A stretch of DNA of 10,451 bases, from assembly GCA_050010255.1 (NCBI GenBank), contig JBEKLJ010000119.1, positions 1 to 10,451 of the forward strand. Direction: 5' to 3'. The position numbers and the translations under genes were made by a program. Shown here piece after piece: positions 1 through 7,873 of the stretch (position 1 is the first letter of the stretch; each line of letters opens with the position of its first letter). The notes beneath the pieces were generated by a model, which was not told the DNA's origin, ran no database searches, and saw nothing but the letters and a program-made list of their open reading frames with translations. The DNA comes from JBEKLJ01 sp050010255 (GTDB lineage: Bacteria > Acidobacteriota > Terriglobia > Bryobacterales > Bryobacteraceae).

Positions 1-712
1 CGGCGATTGCGTTTCTGGCGTCAAGTGGCAGCGCCTCCTCGCCGGACGTGCCCGGCGCCGTGCCACTCCGCTCGGCGGCCGCGGCGGACGCTCGATCAAC
101 GTGCCCGCACCCGGTGGGTCTCGCTGGCCCCAATCTACTATTCCGGTCTCCCGCCGCCAGTTGGTCTAAACCTGTAAGTGGTTGACGATCAGTCGGAAAG
201 AATCCCCCCACTGCGGTGACTCCATGAGCAAGAATCTGCATCTTGAGCCCCAAACAAGTAAAGTATACACGAGTTCTCTCCACGCCACAAGCGATGTCAG
301 CCTACACCGAGCGGGTGGGGGCGGACAGCCAACGTCACATGAGATGGTAGAGAAGCGTGATCAAGTGGGGGCCCGCACTCCCGAGGCCGCCACCAACGGA
401 TCAACGCTGCACTGCACACCAGCTCAGTGCGCATCGATGCTCCTTTCCTGTTGGAGTTGGGGTACTGATGGCCCCGGGAGTCGTGAATACGGGTATTCGC
501 CTGCCGGCCGCCGGGCCCCGGCCTGTGCGGGCCCGCAACTGCTCGACTCCGAGCCGGATGGATTTCCGGACCTACGGTGATTGCAGAAGGTTCCTTCGGC
601 TGGGCGGCGGAGCACGCTCGGGCACAGGGAAAAGGGCTAGGCCAGGGAACCTTCTGCGGTCGCATTCCGCCGCCCCCGCATGCCGCACGACGGGGTACGG
701 CGCGCGCGGCTG
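1..712. other. Region without a supported gene (possible gene tail at its left end)
   Basis: I see no gene here that I would defend. On the plus strand the frame starting at base 3 is open from the window edge to a TGA at 183-185. It reads as an Ala/Ser/Pro-rich stretch with mostly G or C in third positions, so it could be the last ~60 codons of a gene that begins outside the window, but no domain is recognisable. The longer open frames between 182 and 812 are low-complexity, Arg/Pro-rich and lack coding periodicity. Several small inverted repeats lie here: 483-500 (GTGAATA, 4-base loop, TATTCGC with one G-T pair) and 554-569 (CCGGA/TCCGG), in addition to the large stem-loop at 577-663. The block probably contains the 3' untranslated end of the leftward operon. 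Confidence 0.4.
577..663. repeat. Long imperfect stem-loop with 12-bp perfect arms
   Basis: GCAGAAGGTTCC at 583-594 is the exact reverse complement of GGAACCTTCTGC at 646-657. The pairing extends outward over 577-582 and 658-663 with G-T wobbles, giving about 18 paired positions, and partly inward around 598-601 and 640-643. It lies 50 bases beyond the stop of the flippase gene, which is read leftward, so it would sit in the 3' end of that mRNA. No T-run follows on either strand, so it is not a standard intrinsic terminator. A processing or stability hairpin, a termination aid, or a relic of a small inverted-repeat element are all possible. Confidence 0.45.
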
Positions 713-2293
713 CTATCTTTGCGCGAACAGCCGCAGTCTCGCCAGGTACGAGTGGACGACGCGCTTCTCGCTCTGGTTGAGGAAATCCGTCAGAACCAGG
801 AGAGTGGCGTAACCCAGAAGCACGCAGGCGCCGGCAGCGACTTGCGCAACCGTACTGTGCAGCGGGAGGCACTGGCACACGACTGCCAGCGCCGCCGCGG
901 AAACCACCACCTTGGACAGTCGCCCCCACTCGCATTGCACATGGATGAACCGGCGCGACCACACGATCCCGAGAAGCAGCGTGACCGCAAAGCTCAACAG
1001 GGTCGCTGTGGCCGCGCCCCAGAGCTGGTACCGAGGGATGAGAATCAGGTAGGCAAGTCCTGCCGTGAGCGCGCCCGCCCCGCTGAGGATCGCGTCGCTC
1101 CCGGGCCGCTTCCGGACGTAAAACAGCGTCTGAAAGTAGGCTGAGAGGCCAAACGCCACGTAAGCGGCGCAGATCAGTGGCACCAGAGGTGCGCAAGCGG
1201 CGTATGCGGGAGGAGCCAGCAACCTCAGGACTGGCTTCACGAACGCCGTGATCGCCAGCGTCGCCCCGCATAGCGCCAGCGTAAGGTAGGTCAGCGCCCG
1301 CCCCAACAGTACGCTGCTCGAGGGACGCTTCGCGATCTCGAACACCTGTGCGTTCCAATAGGCTTGAAACGCATACTGCATGAGCGTGATCAGCATCCCG
1401 AACTTGTATGCCAATGAGTAGATGGCCAGCTCGGACAGCGACACCGAGCGTAGAAGGAAATAGCGGTCGCCAAAGTGGCTGAGGAAAGAACACAGCCCCA
1501 CGAAGATGCTTGGGGTCGCGTAAACCAGCATCCTCCCGAACAGCCGCGGATCCACTCCCATGCCGTTCCGCCGGAGTCCATACACCAGCAGCACGGCTGC
1601 GCCAGCGCCCCCAGCCAGGACGCTGCTCCAAAGAACTCCGGCAATCCCCAAGCCGCAGACCATCAGCAGGAACACCGCGCCTGCAACCTGCAGGACCAAC
1701 CGTCCCATGCCGCTGGCCACGTACTTGACCGGTTCGTCGATGACTCTGAACCAGTTCAGCATCACTTCGAACGGGAACGCGCACGCCATGCCGGCGAAGA
1801 GAATCCACAGGAGCGCTGCATTGCGTCGCGACCCCCACAGCAGTTCGCTGATCCACGGCGCGAGCGCGCTGCCTGCCAGTGCGCCGGCCGAACCCACGGC
1901 GAGGGCTCCCAGCACCGCCGTGGTGACCACCCGTCTTCGTTCCTGCTCGGTGTTCCGGTTCGTGTAGAAGTACCAGAAGGCGTAAGGCAAACCTCCCCAC
2001 AGCAGCTTGGTCGCGGCCTGGAGCGTCACATCCAGCAGTTCCAGAGTTCCGTACTCCGCCTGAGTGAGCCGGTGCGTGTAGAGGGGCACAAGAATGACGC
2101 TGGCCAGCTTCGCCGCGACAATGCCGCCTGAGTAGACCAGCAGGCTCTTCAGCGCTCGCCGGTAGCCCGAGGTCCCTGGCGGCGCCTCCTCCTGGAGCGT
2201 GGGCTCTGGCGCGGATTCAGCATTCCACGCGCGGCCCGCGTCTTCGGTGGTGGCCTCCCGAGATGGCGGGCCAGGTGAGGAATTCGCGCCCAT
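713..2293 (-). CDS. Polysaccharide/oligosaccharide flippase (Wzx-like, MOP superfamily)
   Basis: This is a polytopic inner-membrane protein of the multidrug/oligosaccharidyl-lipid/polysaccharide exporter superfamily, which moves lipid-linked glycans across the cytoplasmic membrane. After a ~46-residue hydrophilic, Pro/Glu-rich N-terminal tail, the family signature begins with LKSLLVYSGGIVAAKLASV, followed by PLYTHRLTQAEYG, the usual first membrane segment and loop of Wzx/RfbX proteins. About 12-14 hydrophobic segments follow, and the protein ends in a short basic tail. The 526-residue length fits the family once the long tail is allowed for. I chose the ATG at 2293, 17 bases downstream of the kinase stop. 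A GTG at 2344 in the same frame would add 17 residues and overlap the kinase gene by 34 bases. It is the last gene of the methyltransferase-kinase-flippase operon. The transported substrate cannot be told from sequence. Confidence 0.88.
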   Translation of the reverse strand: MGANSSPGPPSREATTEDAGRAWNAESAPEPTLQEEAPPGTSGYRRALKSLLVYSGGIVAAKLASVILVPLYTHRLTQAEYGTLELLDVTLQAATKLLWGGLPYAFWYFYTNRNTEQERRRVVTTAVLGALAVGSAGALAGSALAPWISELLWGSRRNAALLWILFAGMACAFPFEVMLNWFRVIDEPVKYVASGMGRLVLQVAGAVFLLMVCGLGIAGVLWSSVLAGGAGAAVLLVYGLRRNGMGVDPRLFGRMLVYATPSIFVGLCSFLSHFGDRYFLLRSVSLSELAIYSLAYKFGMLITLMQYAFQAYWNAQVFEIAKRPSSSVLLGRALTYLTLALCGATLAITAFVKPVLRLLAPPAYAACAPLVPLICAAYVAFGLSAYFQTLFYVRKRPGSDAILSGAGALTAGLAYLILIPRYQLWGAATATLLSFAVTLLLGIVWSRRFIHVQCEWGRLSKVVVSAAALAVVCQCLPLHSTVAQVAAGACVLLGYATLLVLTDFLNQSEKRVVHSYLARLRLFAQR

Positions 2294-2310
2294 AAGCGGG
2301 ACCCCGGCGC

Positions 2311-3243
2311 TCACTCCACGCGGGGCGCGGGCAGCGGCGTGCACGGCCCCGGAAATTCGAATGGCTCCAAATACCGCACGATGTCAAGCCAGTATTGCGG
2401 CGGTGTCACGGCGTCGGCGCAGATTTGCGTCGCCAGGAAGCAGTAGAACAGGAATCGCGACTCATCCCCCGAACTCCCGTCGGCCTCCATCTGCTGCCGG
2501 ACCAGTCCGTTCACCCGGGAATCGGAGAAGAACACATGGTGGTAGTTTTCGATGAGATGGCAGATGTGGCCCCGCCGAGAATAGTCGCTGTTCACCAGGA
2601 ACGAGAACGCATCCTGTAAAGGGAATCCCGGCCCAAACGCCGACCAATCGACAACACTCAGTCCTGGCCGCACAAACAGCACGTTGGTCGGGTGGAAGTC
2701 CCCGTGAACCGGGACCGCACTCCGGCGGCCGGCGGCCCCGTGGCGCCGCAAAACGTCCATCAGGCCGCTTAGCCCGCCCCCGAATACGCTGCGGCGGCTC
2801 AGGTCTTCGATGTAGCGCTCCGCTAGCGTGCCGGCCGGCATGGCGGCACGGAGCGGGACCTTGGCCTGGAACTGCCTCACCCAGGCCAGAGCATCCTGGA
2901 AGCTCCTCCTCAGGTCCGCGTCGCCGGCGTTGATCGGCAGGGAGATCTTCTCCCGCCTTCCGCGCACGCCGCTCTGAATCAGGACGGCCTGCCCGCCGGC
3001 AGCCTCCCACTCCAGGACCTCCGGAATGCCCAGTTCGCGACACCACGGCGCCAGATAGGTGAGCGCCTCGTATTCATTTCGCAGTCGCTGCACGTCCTCC
3101 GGACGGCGCGCCGTTTTTGCGATCCACAAGGGGTGGGGCGTGCGAGCGTCGAACGCACTCACGATCGAGGCGCGTCCCGATGCGATCCGGCCGAGCGACA
3201 CCGCGGACCCGCCTCGCAGCCGTGTCAGGATGGCGCTATGCAT
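2311..3243 (-). CDS. Phosphotransferase of the aminoglycoside-phosphotransferase/choline-kinase fold
   Basis: The 310-residue protein has the APH-type kinase fold. A small N-terminal lobe carries a candidate ATP-binding lysine (K43 in WIAKTAR) and a following helix with NEYEAL. The catalytic loop is HGDFHPTN (H180, catalytic D182, N187). The metal-binding aspartate is in VVDW (D199), and the helix after it has the usual PLQDAFSFL. Families with this fold phosphorylate small hydroxyl-bearing substrates such as sugars, choline or antibiotics. Here the company of a methyltransferase and a flippase suggests a glycan or lipid head-group precursor rather than drug resistance, which is an inference. 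The ATG at 3243 is favoured: it overlaps the upstream methyltransferase stop by 8 bases, implying translational coupling. A TTG at 3279 in the same frame is less likely. Confidence 0.85.
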   Translation of the reverse strand: MHSAILTRLRGGSAVSLGRIASGRASIVSAFDARTPHPLWIAKTARRPEDVQRLRNEYEALTYLAPWCRELGIPEVLEWEAAGGQAVLIQSGVRGRREKISLPINAGDADLRRSFQDALAWVRQFQAKVPLRAAMPAGTLAERYIEDLSRRSVFGGGLSGLMDVLRRHGAAGRRSAVPVHGDFHPTNVLFVRPGLSVVDWSAFGPGFPLQDAFSFLVNSDYSRRGHICHLIENYHHVFFSDSRVNGLVRQQMEADGSSGDESRFLFYCFLATQICADAVTPPQYWLDIVRYLEPFEFPGPCTPLPAPRVE

Positions 3244-4345
3244 TTCGCGGCCTGAGGAGAAACGCCAGATCCGATCCAAACACCCGCCACATGGACGGCC
3301 GGGCGAGCAGGCGCTTCACTCCGTTCTTCACGCGGTCCCGCCACTCCAAGGGCGGATGCATCCAACTCCAAGCCGCGTAAAGATCGATCGCCGCCTGGTT
3401 GAGCGGCACCATCTGCGTGGGCAGGTTATAACCGAGCGGAACAACCCACGTCTCTTCGATGGCCAAACCCGCCCGGCGGAACAGCCGCTGGTATCCGTAA
3501 TAGCTGTAAATATAGGTGCGATACCCGCGATTCAACCGCGCGCGGTACCCGCTTCCCCGTCGGCAGACCCAGCGCGCGACAAACCGCGGCATCAGGCTGG
3601 TGTATCGAATCCCGCTATGGTCGCGCACGCCACGGATCTGGTCCCACCCGATTCGGTTTTCGATGCCGATGTAGAGAAACCCCGTGGGTTTCAGAGCGTC
3701 GCGCAGGTTCCGGAGAAACCGCGCCTGGGCCTCCTGAGGCGGTACCGTTAAGTCGAACAACCCCACCCACTCCAGCACCCCGTTGATAACGATGGCATCG
3801 AACTGTGCCCGGTCGAACCGCACCGCGTTGAGGTCCGCATTCAGCACCGTCAGGTTCTGCAGATTGTCCTGCCGCTTCCGGCACGCAATGAACCGGGCCC
3901 GCTGCGGCACCCCCTCCAGGGCGACCACGCCATGGTGCACCGCGAGCTCGGTCGCGATGCAGCCCAGCCCCGCTCCCACGTCGAGCACGCAACTGCCCTC
4001 CGGGATCGGCAGCACGTCCTGGAAAGCGGCGCGTTCCGCCTTCATGACGTTGTCGCGCATGCCCTGGGACAAACCCTGCACGGCTTGCCGCCAGCCAGCG
4101 CGTTCGCTGGCGGCCAGCAGCGCCGTCATTTCCTCTTCTCCGATCTCGCCCCAGTACGGCGCGACCGGTGGCACCACCGCCACGCCCTCCGCCATGCATC
4201 CGAGCTCAGCCCCGCAACCGCACACAAACCGTTCTCCCTCGATCGGCACGGCGCGCCCGCATTGGCACAGCACACGGACCGCCGGCGCCGAACTGCACGG
4301 AGCTTCGCCGGCGCAGGGAGATCTCCCGATGGGATTCGATTCCAT
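3236..4345 (-). CDS. Class I SAM-dependent methyltransferase with N-terminal Cys-knuckle
   Basis: Motif I of a Rossmann methyltransferase is clear at about residues 120-128 (VLDVGAGLG). It is followed by the acidic residue that contacts the SAM ribose (VVALEG) and by motif IV, FDAIVINGVLEWVG. Ahead of the catalytic domain, residues 27-44 form C-x-C-x12-C-x-C, a likely zinc knuckle. The C-terminal third (residues ~240-340) is Arg/Tyr-rich and aromatic. Substrate unknown; a sugar or glycolipid is plausible from the two genes that follow. I prefer the ATG at 4345 (369 residues) because a near-consensus promoter ends exactly there. An in-frame ATG at 4369 would add 8 residues but would lie upstream of the predicted transcription start. 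First gene of the three-gene operon. Confidence 0.85.
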   Translation of the reverse strand: MESNPIGRSPCAGEAPCSSAPAVRVLCQCGRAVPIEGERFVCGCGAELGCMAEGVAVVPPVAPYWGEIGEEEMTALLAASERAGWRQAVQGLSQGMRDNVMKAERAAFQDVLPIPEGSCVLDVGAGLGCIATELAVHHGVVALEGVPQRARFIACRKRQDNLQNLTVLNADLNAVRFDRAQFDAIVINGVLEWVGLFDLTVPPQEAQARFLRNLRDALKPTGFLYIGIENRIGWDQIRGVRDHSGIRYTSLMPRFVARWVCRRGSGYRARLNRGYRTYIYSYYGYQRLFRRAGLAIEETWVVPLGYNLPTQMVPLNQAAIDLYAAWSWMHPPLEWRDRVKNGVKRLLARPSMWRVFGSDLAFLLRPRNA

Positions 4346-4352
4346 CGCTGCA

Positions 4353-4382
4353 ATTATAGCCAACCGCATCGTGAGAGCCCAA
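4353..4382 (-). promoter_or_regulatory. Candidate sigma-70 promoter for the methyltransferase operon (leaderless)
   Basis: Read on the minus strand, TTGGGC (4382-4377) is followed after 18 bases by a perfect TATAAT (4358-4353), and after 7 more bases by the ATG at 4345. Transcription would therefore start at or next to the A of the ATG, giving a leaderless mRNA. This agrees with the absence of a Shine-Dalgarno sequence before that ATG. The exact TATAAT stands out in otherwise GC-rich DNA. Confidence 0.5.
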
Positions 4383-4593
4383 CAACTGAAGCCTGCGTGG
4401 CCGGCCTGTTTCGAAGATACGGTGGCCCGGTGGAAGAGTCCTGCGGGGCATCGGCGGGCAGGTCGAGGCAGACGGCTTCGGTCACGGAATGCGCGTCAGG
4501 CGAATCGGAGACGAATCCGGCTCCAGCAGCCTGCGGCACGCTCTCGGGATCCTGCTTCGATCCGGCGGCGAACACAAGGTTTGCTGCCTTCAC
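4354..4593 (-). CDS. Possible small protein of unknown function
   Basis: This is a 79-codon frame starting with GTG 17 bases downstream of the permease stop and ending 8 bases before the methyltransferase ATG at 4345. The first 50 codons have mostly G or C in third positions and many GNN codons (Ala, Asp, Val, Gly), which is coding-like. The last 25 codons lose this pattern. There is no usable Shine-Dalgarno sequence, no domain and no signal peptide, and the frame overlaps the predicted promoter. It may be a real short acidic protein, a decayed gene end, or chance. Confidence 0.22.
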   Translation of the reverse strand: MKAANLVFAAGSKQDPESVPQAAGAGFVSDSPDAHSVTEAVCLDLPADAPQDSSTGPPYLRNRPATQASVVGLSRCGWL

Positions 4594-4610
4594 TTCCTCG
4601 TTGCCTGGCC

Positions 4611-7073
4611 CTATTCGTACCGTAAGGCCACCACGGGAGCGACCCGGGCGGCGCGGCGGGCCGGGACCCAGGTGGCGATGAGCGCCACTGCGGCTAGCAC
4701 CAGCGCCACGCCGATAAAGGTCACCGGGTCGCCTGCGTTGACGCCGTAAAGCATGCCGGCCATCAGGCGGGTGAGCCCGAAGGAGGCGGCGAGGCCGATG
4801 GCCAGGCCGGCCAGAACGGGAAGCATGCCCTGGGCGACGACAACCTTCAGCACATCGGCCTGACCGGCCCCCAGCACCATGCGGATGCCAATCTCGCGGG
4901 TACGCTGCGCGACCGTGTAGGAGATCACCCCGTAGATCCCGACCGCAGCCAGCAACAGCGCCAGCCCTGCGAAAATGCCTAGGAGCAGCATGGAGAAGCG
5001 CCGGTCCGCGATGGACGCCGAGACGATCTGATCCATGGTCCCCACTCCGTAGACCGGCTGGTCATTGCCGGCTTCGAGGATCGCGCTGCGCACCGCCGGG
5101 AGCAGGGCGAGCGGATCGACTCCGGTGCGCACCACAAAGGTGCTGGAGCCGGCCATGCCCTTCATGAACTGATCCGGGATCTGCGACAGGGGCAGGTAAA
5201 GCTCGCTGCGGACCGGGGCCGTGGCGTCGTTGTCCAGTCCCCAATGGCTGACGTGGCCCACGATACCCACGATCTCCATCGGCACGGAAGTCTCGGGGCC
5301 GAGATCGCCGCTCAAGTCGGCAACCACGATGCTCTTGCCAAGCGGGTCCTCGTTCGGGAAGACCGCGCGCGCCATGACGTTGTCGATCACCACCACATGG
5401 GAGCCACGGTGCATGTCCTGGGGCCCGATGTAGCGGCCACGCAGGAGCGGAATGTCCATGGCCTTGAGATAGCCGGGACCGGTAGCGTACAACAGCGCCC
5501 ACAGCATGTCGCCCTGGGAGGTGGGGCGAGGCCGTCCGCTCACGTAGAAGGGGATCTCGCTGTCGCTGCCGCCCAAGGGAACGAGCGAGGTCACTGCCGC
5601 GCTCGTGACTCCGGGCACGTTGTGGATGCGATCCACCGTCTGCTCGAAGGTCTGGAGGATACGATCGCTGTTGCTGGTGTTGGCCGGAGACAGGCCCACC
5701 GAAAAGCTCAGGACGTGGTCGGGGTCGAATCCTGGATTGACGCCGCCGAGGGTCCAGATGGTGCGCAGCATCAAGCCGGCTCCGGTCAGCAGCACCAGCG
5801 CGGCGGCCACTTCGGAGACCACCAGCAGGTTGCGCACGCGCCGATGCCCGGCCGACGAACCACGGCTGCCCTCTTTCAGCGTCTCATGCAGATCGGTGAC
5901 AGAGACCTGCAGGGCCGGAACCAGCCCGAAAACGATGCCGGTCAGGAGCGAGACGGCCAGCGTGAAGGCGAGCACCCAGCCATCCACGCCGATGTTCTCC
6001 ATGCGCGGCAGGCCGCCCGGCACGGCCGCCAGCACCGCTTGTGTGCCCCAGCGGGCGACGGCCAGCCCGGCGATGCCGCCGGCGAGCGCCAGCACCACGC
6101 TCTCGGTCAGCAGTTGCCGGACCACGCGGCCGCGGCCGGCGCCAATAGCGGAGCGGATGGCAATCTCCTTCCGGCGCCCGGTAGAGCGGGCCAGGAGCAG
6201 GTTCGCCACGTTGGCGCAAGCGATGAGGAGCACGAAGCCCACCGCGCCCAGCAGAACCAGCAGGGTGGGACGGACGTTTCCAACGATCACGCCCGCGAGC
6301 GGCGCGACATTGACGCCGTGCTTGGAGTTCGATTTCGGATAGGCCTCGGCCAGGCGGGCCCCGATGGCGGTCATTTCCGATTGCGCCTGGGCTTGCGTCA
6401 CGCCGGGCTTGAGCCGCCCCACTACATACATGCCGGGATGCATCTCGCGCGACCTGGCCAGGATGTCGTCCCACTGTTCCAGAAGCGTGTAGACGTCGGC
6501 TTTGCCTGCAAGCTGAAACCCGGCGGGGACGACGCCCGCGACGGTGTAGCTTCGGCCGCTGAGCGTGATCTGACTGCCGAGCACGGCGCGGCTTGAGCCG
6601 AACCGCCGGCTCCACAGGCCGCCACCGATGAGGACTACGGGCGAGGCTCCGAGCCGGTCTGCCCGGGGGTCGAAGTCGCGGCCCAGCACCGGATGGATTC
6701 CGAGGACGCGGAAGAAATCGGCCGAGACCATCTTGCCGCTCAGGTGCTCGGGCGGCCCTGCTCCGGTGACGTCGTAGTCTTCCCAGCGGAACGAGACCAG
6801 GCCCGCAAAACTGCGGCTCTGGTCTTTCCAGTCCACGAAGTTCGGATAGGCGACGGACATCGTTCTGAAGTCGGGCGAGCTCTCACTGAGCCACATGAGG
6901 CGGTCGGGATCGCGGTAGGGCAGCGGCTGAAGCAGCACGCCGTTGACGACGCTGAAGATGGCGGTGTTGGCGCCAATCCCGAGCGCCAGGGCAATCACTG
7001 CCACCGCCGCGAAGCCCGGGTTCTTGGCCAACATACGCAAGCCGTAACGAAGGTCCTGAATGAGTGCCGCCAT
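4611..7073 (-). CDS. ABC-type permease of the ADOP (FtsX/MacB-like) family
   Basis: The 820-residue inner-membrane protein opens with DLRYGLRMLAKNPGFAAVAV and ALGIGANTAIFSVV, the hallmark start of acidobacterial duplicated orphan permeases. The order is: first membrane segment (~20-40), a MacB-like periplasmic domain (~50-250), an FtsX block of three membrane segments (~275-395, with CANVANLLLARSTGRRKEIA), a second start-like segment (~415-440), a second periplasmic domain (~450-660) and a final FtsX block (~690-815, with QRTREIGIRMVLGA). The duplicated layout in one chain is typical. As usual for the family, no ATPase domain is fused and none is adjacent in the window, so any ATPase partner is unknown. 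Start: ATG at 7073 with GGGAGG at 7086-7081, 7 bases upstream. The exported substrate is not predictable; the family is massively paralogous in Acidobacteriota. Confidence 0.93.
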   Translation of the reverse strand: MAALIQDLRYGLRMLAKNPGFAAVAVIALALGIGANTAIFSVVNGVLLQPLPYRDPDRLMWLSESSPDFRTMSVAYPNFVDWKDQSRSFAGLVSFRWEDYDVTGAGPPEHLSGKMVSADFFRVLGIHPVLGRDFDPRADRLGASPVVLIGGGLWSRRFGSSRAVLGSQITLSGRSYTVAGVVPAGFQLAGKADVYTLLEQWDDILARSREMHPGMYVVGRLKPGVTQAQAQSEMTAIGARLAEAYPKSNSKHGVNVAPLAGVIVGNVRPTLLVLLGAVGFVLLIACANVANLLLARSTGRRKEIAIRSAIGAGRGRVVRQLLTESVVLALAGGIAGLAVARWGTQAVLAAVPGGLPRMENIGVDGWVLAFTLAVSLLTGIVFGLVPALQVSVTDLHETLKEGSRGSSAGHRRVRNLLVVSEVAAALVLLTGAGLMLRTIWTLGGVNPGFDPDHVLSFSVGLSPANTSNSDRILQTFEQTVDRIHNVPGVTSAAVTSLVPLGGSDSEIPFYVSGRPRPTSQGDMLWALLYATGPGYLKAMDIPLLRGRYIGPQDMHRGSHVVVIDNVMARAVFPNEDPLGKSIVVADLSGDLGPETSVPMEIVGIVGHVSHWGLDNDATAPVRSELYLPLSQIPDQFMKGMAGSSTFVVRTGVDPLALLPAVRSAILEAGNDQPVYGVGTMDQIVSASIADRRFSMLLLGIFAGLALLLAAVGIYGVISYTVAQRTREIGIRMVLGAGQADVLKVVVAQGMLPVLAGLAIGLAASFGLTRLMAGMLYGVNAGDPVTFIGVALVLAAVALIATWVPARRAARVAPVVALRYE

Positions 7074-7250
7074 GTGATTGCCTCCCGACCCTGGGACTTA
7101 CCGGCGTGCCTGGCGCCTTATCGATCACTACGGGCGGCGCCGGGGCGATGTTCCTGGCTATCTTGCTGGCTGCAGGGCGGTATCTGTGCGTTCTGGCTTG
7201 GGCGGTCCACTGCGCATCGCGGGCGGCGGCCGCAAACGGATGAGACCATT

Positions 7251-7300
7251 TGGTCGGGGCGGTCGGATTTGAACCAACGACCCCCTGCGCCCAAGGCGGG
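7251..7300 (-). pseudogene. tRNA-Pro(TGG)-like 3' half, inverted copy
   Basis: Read on the minus strand this gives anticodon-stem strand CCCGC, loop CTTGGGC (anticodon TGG with G37), stem strand GCAGG (one mismatch), variable loop GGGTC, T-arm GTTGG/TTCAAAT/CCGAC fully paired, acceptor strand CGCCCCG, A73 and CCA. No matching CGGGGCG acceptor strand or D-arm exists upstream, so it is the 3' half of a tRNA only. Such halves mark integrase attachment sites. It faces the opposite way from the four copies to its right. The 45 bases from loop to CCA align without gaps to the copy at 7740-7784. Confidence 0.7.
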
Positions 7301-7359
7301 GGTGCCTTGGTCCATCAGTTTCCAATAAGTGCTGTCCATTCAATGGATTATGGGCGCAC

Positions 7360-7399
7360 CGTCTACACCCGGCAAACTGGCCTGTAGACGATTGTGTAG
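7360..7399. repeat. TGTAGA-type inverted and direct repeats, left cluster
   Basis: CGTCTACA at 7360-7367 is the exact inverse of TGTAGACG at 7383-7390. The latter begins an 18-base unit (7382-7399) that matches 8151-8168 at 16 of 18 positions. Short direct and inverted repeats of this form beside tRNA 3' ends are what one expects of tyrosine-recombinase binding sites; that role is inferred. Confidence 0.5.
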
Positions 7400-7685
7400 C
7401 TGCTGCAATCCTCAGACTTCAACAACGTCATCCGTTTGCGAGCAGGCGGGCTTCGATCATGCGGTGGCCGCCTTCGGCGTTCATCTTGGCCCGCGCCACC
7501 TTGGGCCGACTGGGTGACGGAGGCCCGCGCAGGGCGTATCTTTGTCCGGATGGCGACCTCAAACAGCCGCGGGACAACATGGCGCCAGACGGCTGAGCAT
7601 GCGGCTGTAGCAGGCCGACATGGATGCCTTGTGCGTGTCGACCTGCCTGCCGGACCGGACGCGGCGAGTTGGTTCTTGCGAGCAT

Positions 7686-7709
7686 CAGCGCCGCCGATTT
7701 CCGGCGCTG
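7686..7709. repeat. Perfect 8-bp hairpin before the first tandem tRNA-like copy
   Basis: CAGCGCCG (7686-7693) and CGGCGCTG (7702-7709) are exact reverse complements around an 8-base loop. It lies 30 bases before the tRNA-like copy at 7740. No T-run follows. Function unknown. Confidence 0.4.
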
Positions 7710-7739
7710 CCTCGATTCTGGCGCGGCCGTGCCGGTCCC

Positions 7740-7784
7740 CTTGGACGCAAGGGGTAGCAGGTTCAAATCCTGCCGCCCCGACCA
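7740..7784 (+). pseudogene. tRNA-Pro-like 3' half (tandem copy 1)
   Basis: From the loop onward the layout is canonical: loop CTTGGAC, strand GCAAG, variable loop GGGTA, T-arm GCAGG/TTCAAAT/CCTGC fully paired, acceptor strand CGCCCCG, A73, CCA. The 5' side of the anticodon stem does not pair, and the D-arm and 5' acceptor strand are missing. It differs from the inverted copy at 7251-7300 in 7 of 45 bases. Four of these are paired changes within the T-stem. Confidence 0.65.
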
Positions 7785-7873
7785 ATGGAGTCAATAAGTT
7801 GGGCCGTCTTCGTTAGCCGCAGCTAAAGGGGCTCGAGTACATTCTGTGATGGCGATTTCCTCAAAGATCAACA

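Larger units (their letters stand above)
7301..7739. other. Spacer between the inverted and the first tandem tRNA-like copy; no gene seen
   Basis: Open frames on both strands here have no recognisable domain. Their most protein-like ends (for example GFEPATPC or GVAGSNPAAPT) are merely translations across the flanking tRNA-like sequences. The stretch contains TCCAATAAGTGCTGTCC at 7321-7337, resembling the sequence that follows the CCA of the tandem copies. It also holds a TGTAGA repeat cluster and a perfect 8-bp hairpin at 7686-7709. Confidence 0.5.

Noticed and set aside
297..2000. 567-codon minus-strand frame overlapping the flippase
   Set aside because: Arg/Gly-rich shadow of the flippase gene in another frame; the flippase frame has clear membrane segments and family motifs.
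3783..4681. Plus-strand frames antisense to the methyltransferase
   Set aside because: Shadows rich in Arg/Ser/Thr/Pro; the minus-strand methyltransferase motifs are unambiguous.
5244..6596. 450-codon plus-strand frame, rich in His, Gln and Ala
   Set aside because: Antisense shadow of the ADOP permease, produced by GC-rich codons; composition is not protein-like.
7118..7343. Minus-strand frames containing GGRWFKSDRPDQM near the permease start
   Set aside because: Sense translation of the inverted tRNA-Pro-like half at 7251-7300; not a gene.
7363..7794. Minus-strand 143-codon frame containing GAAGFEPATPC, and plus-strand 7436-7816 ending in QGVAGSNPAAPTNGV
   Set aside because: Those peptide strings are the familiar translations of tRNA T-arm and acceptor sequence, antisense and sense. 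They arise from the tRNA-like copy at 7740-7784, and the rest has no domain.
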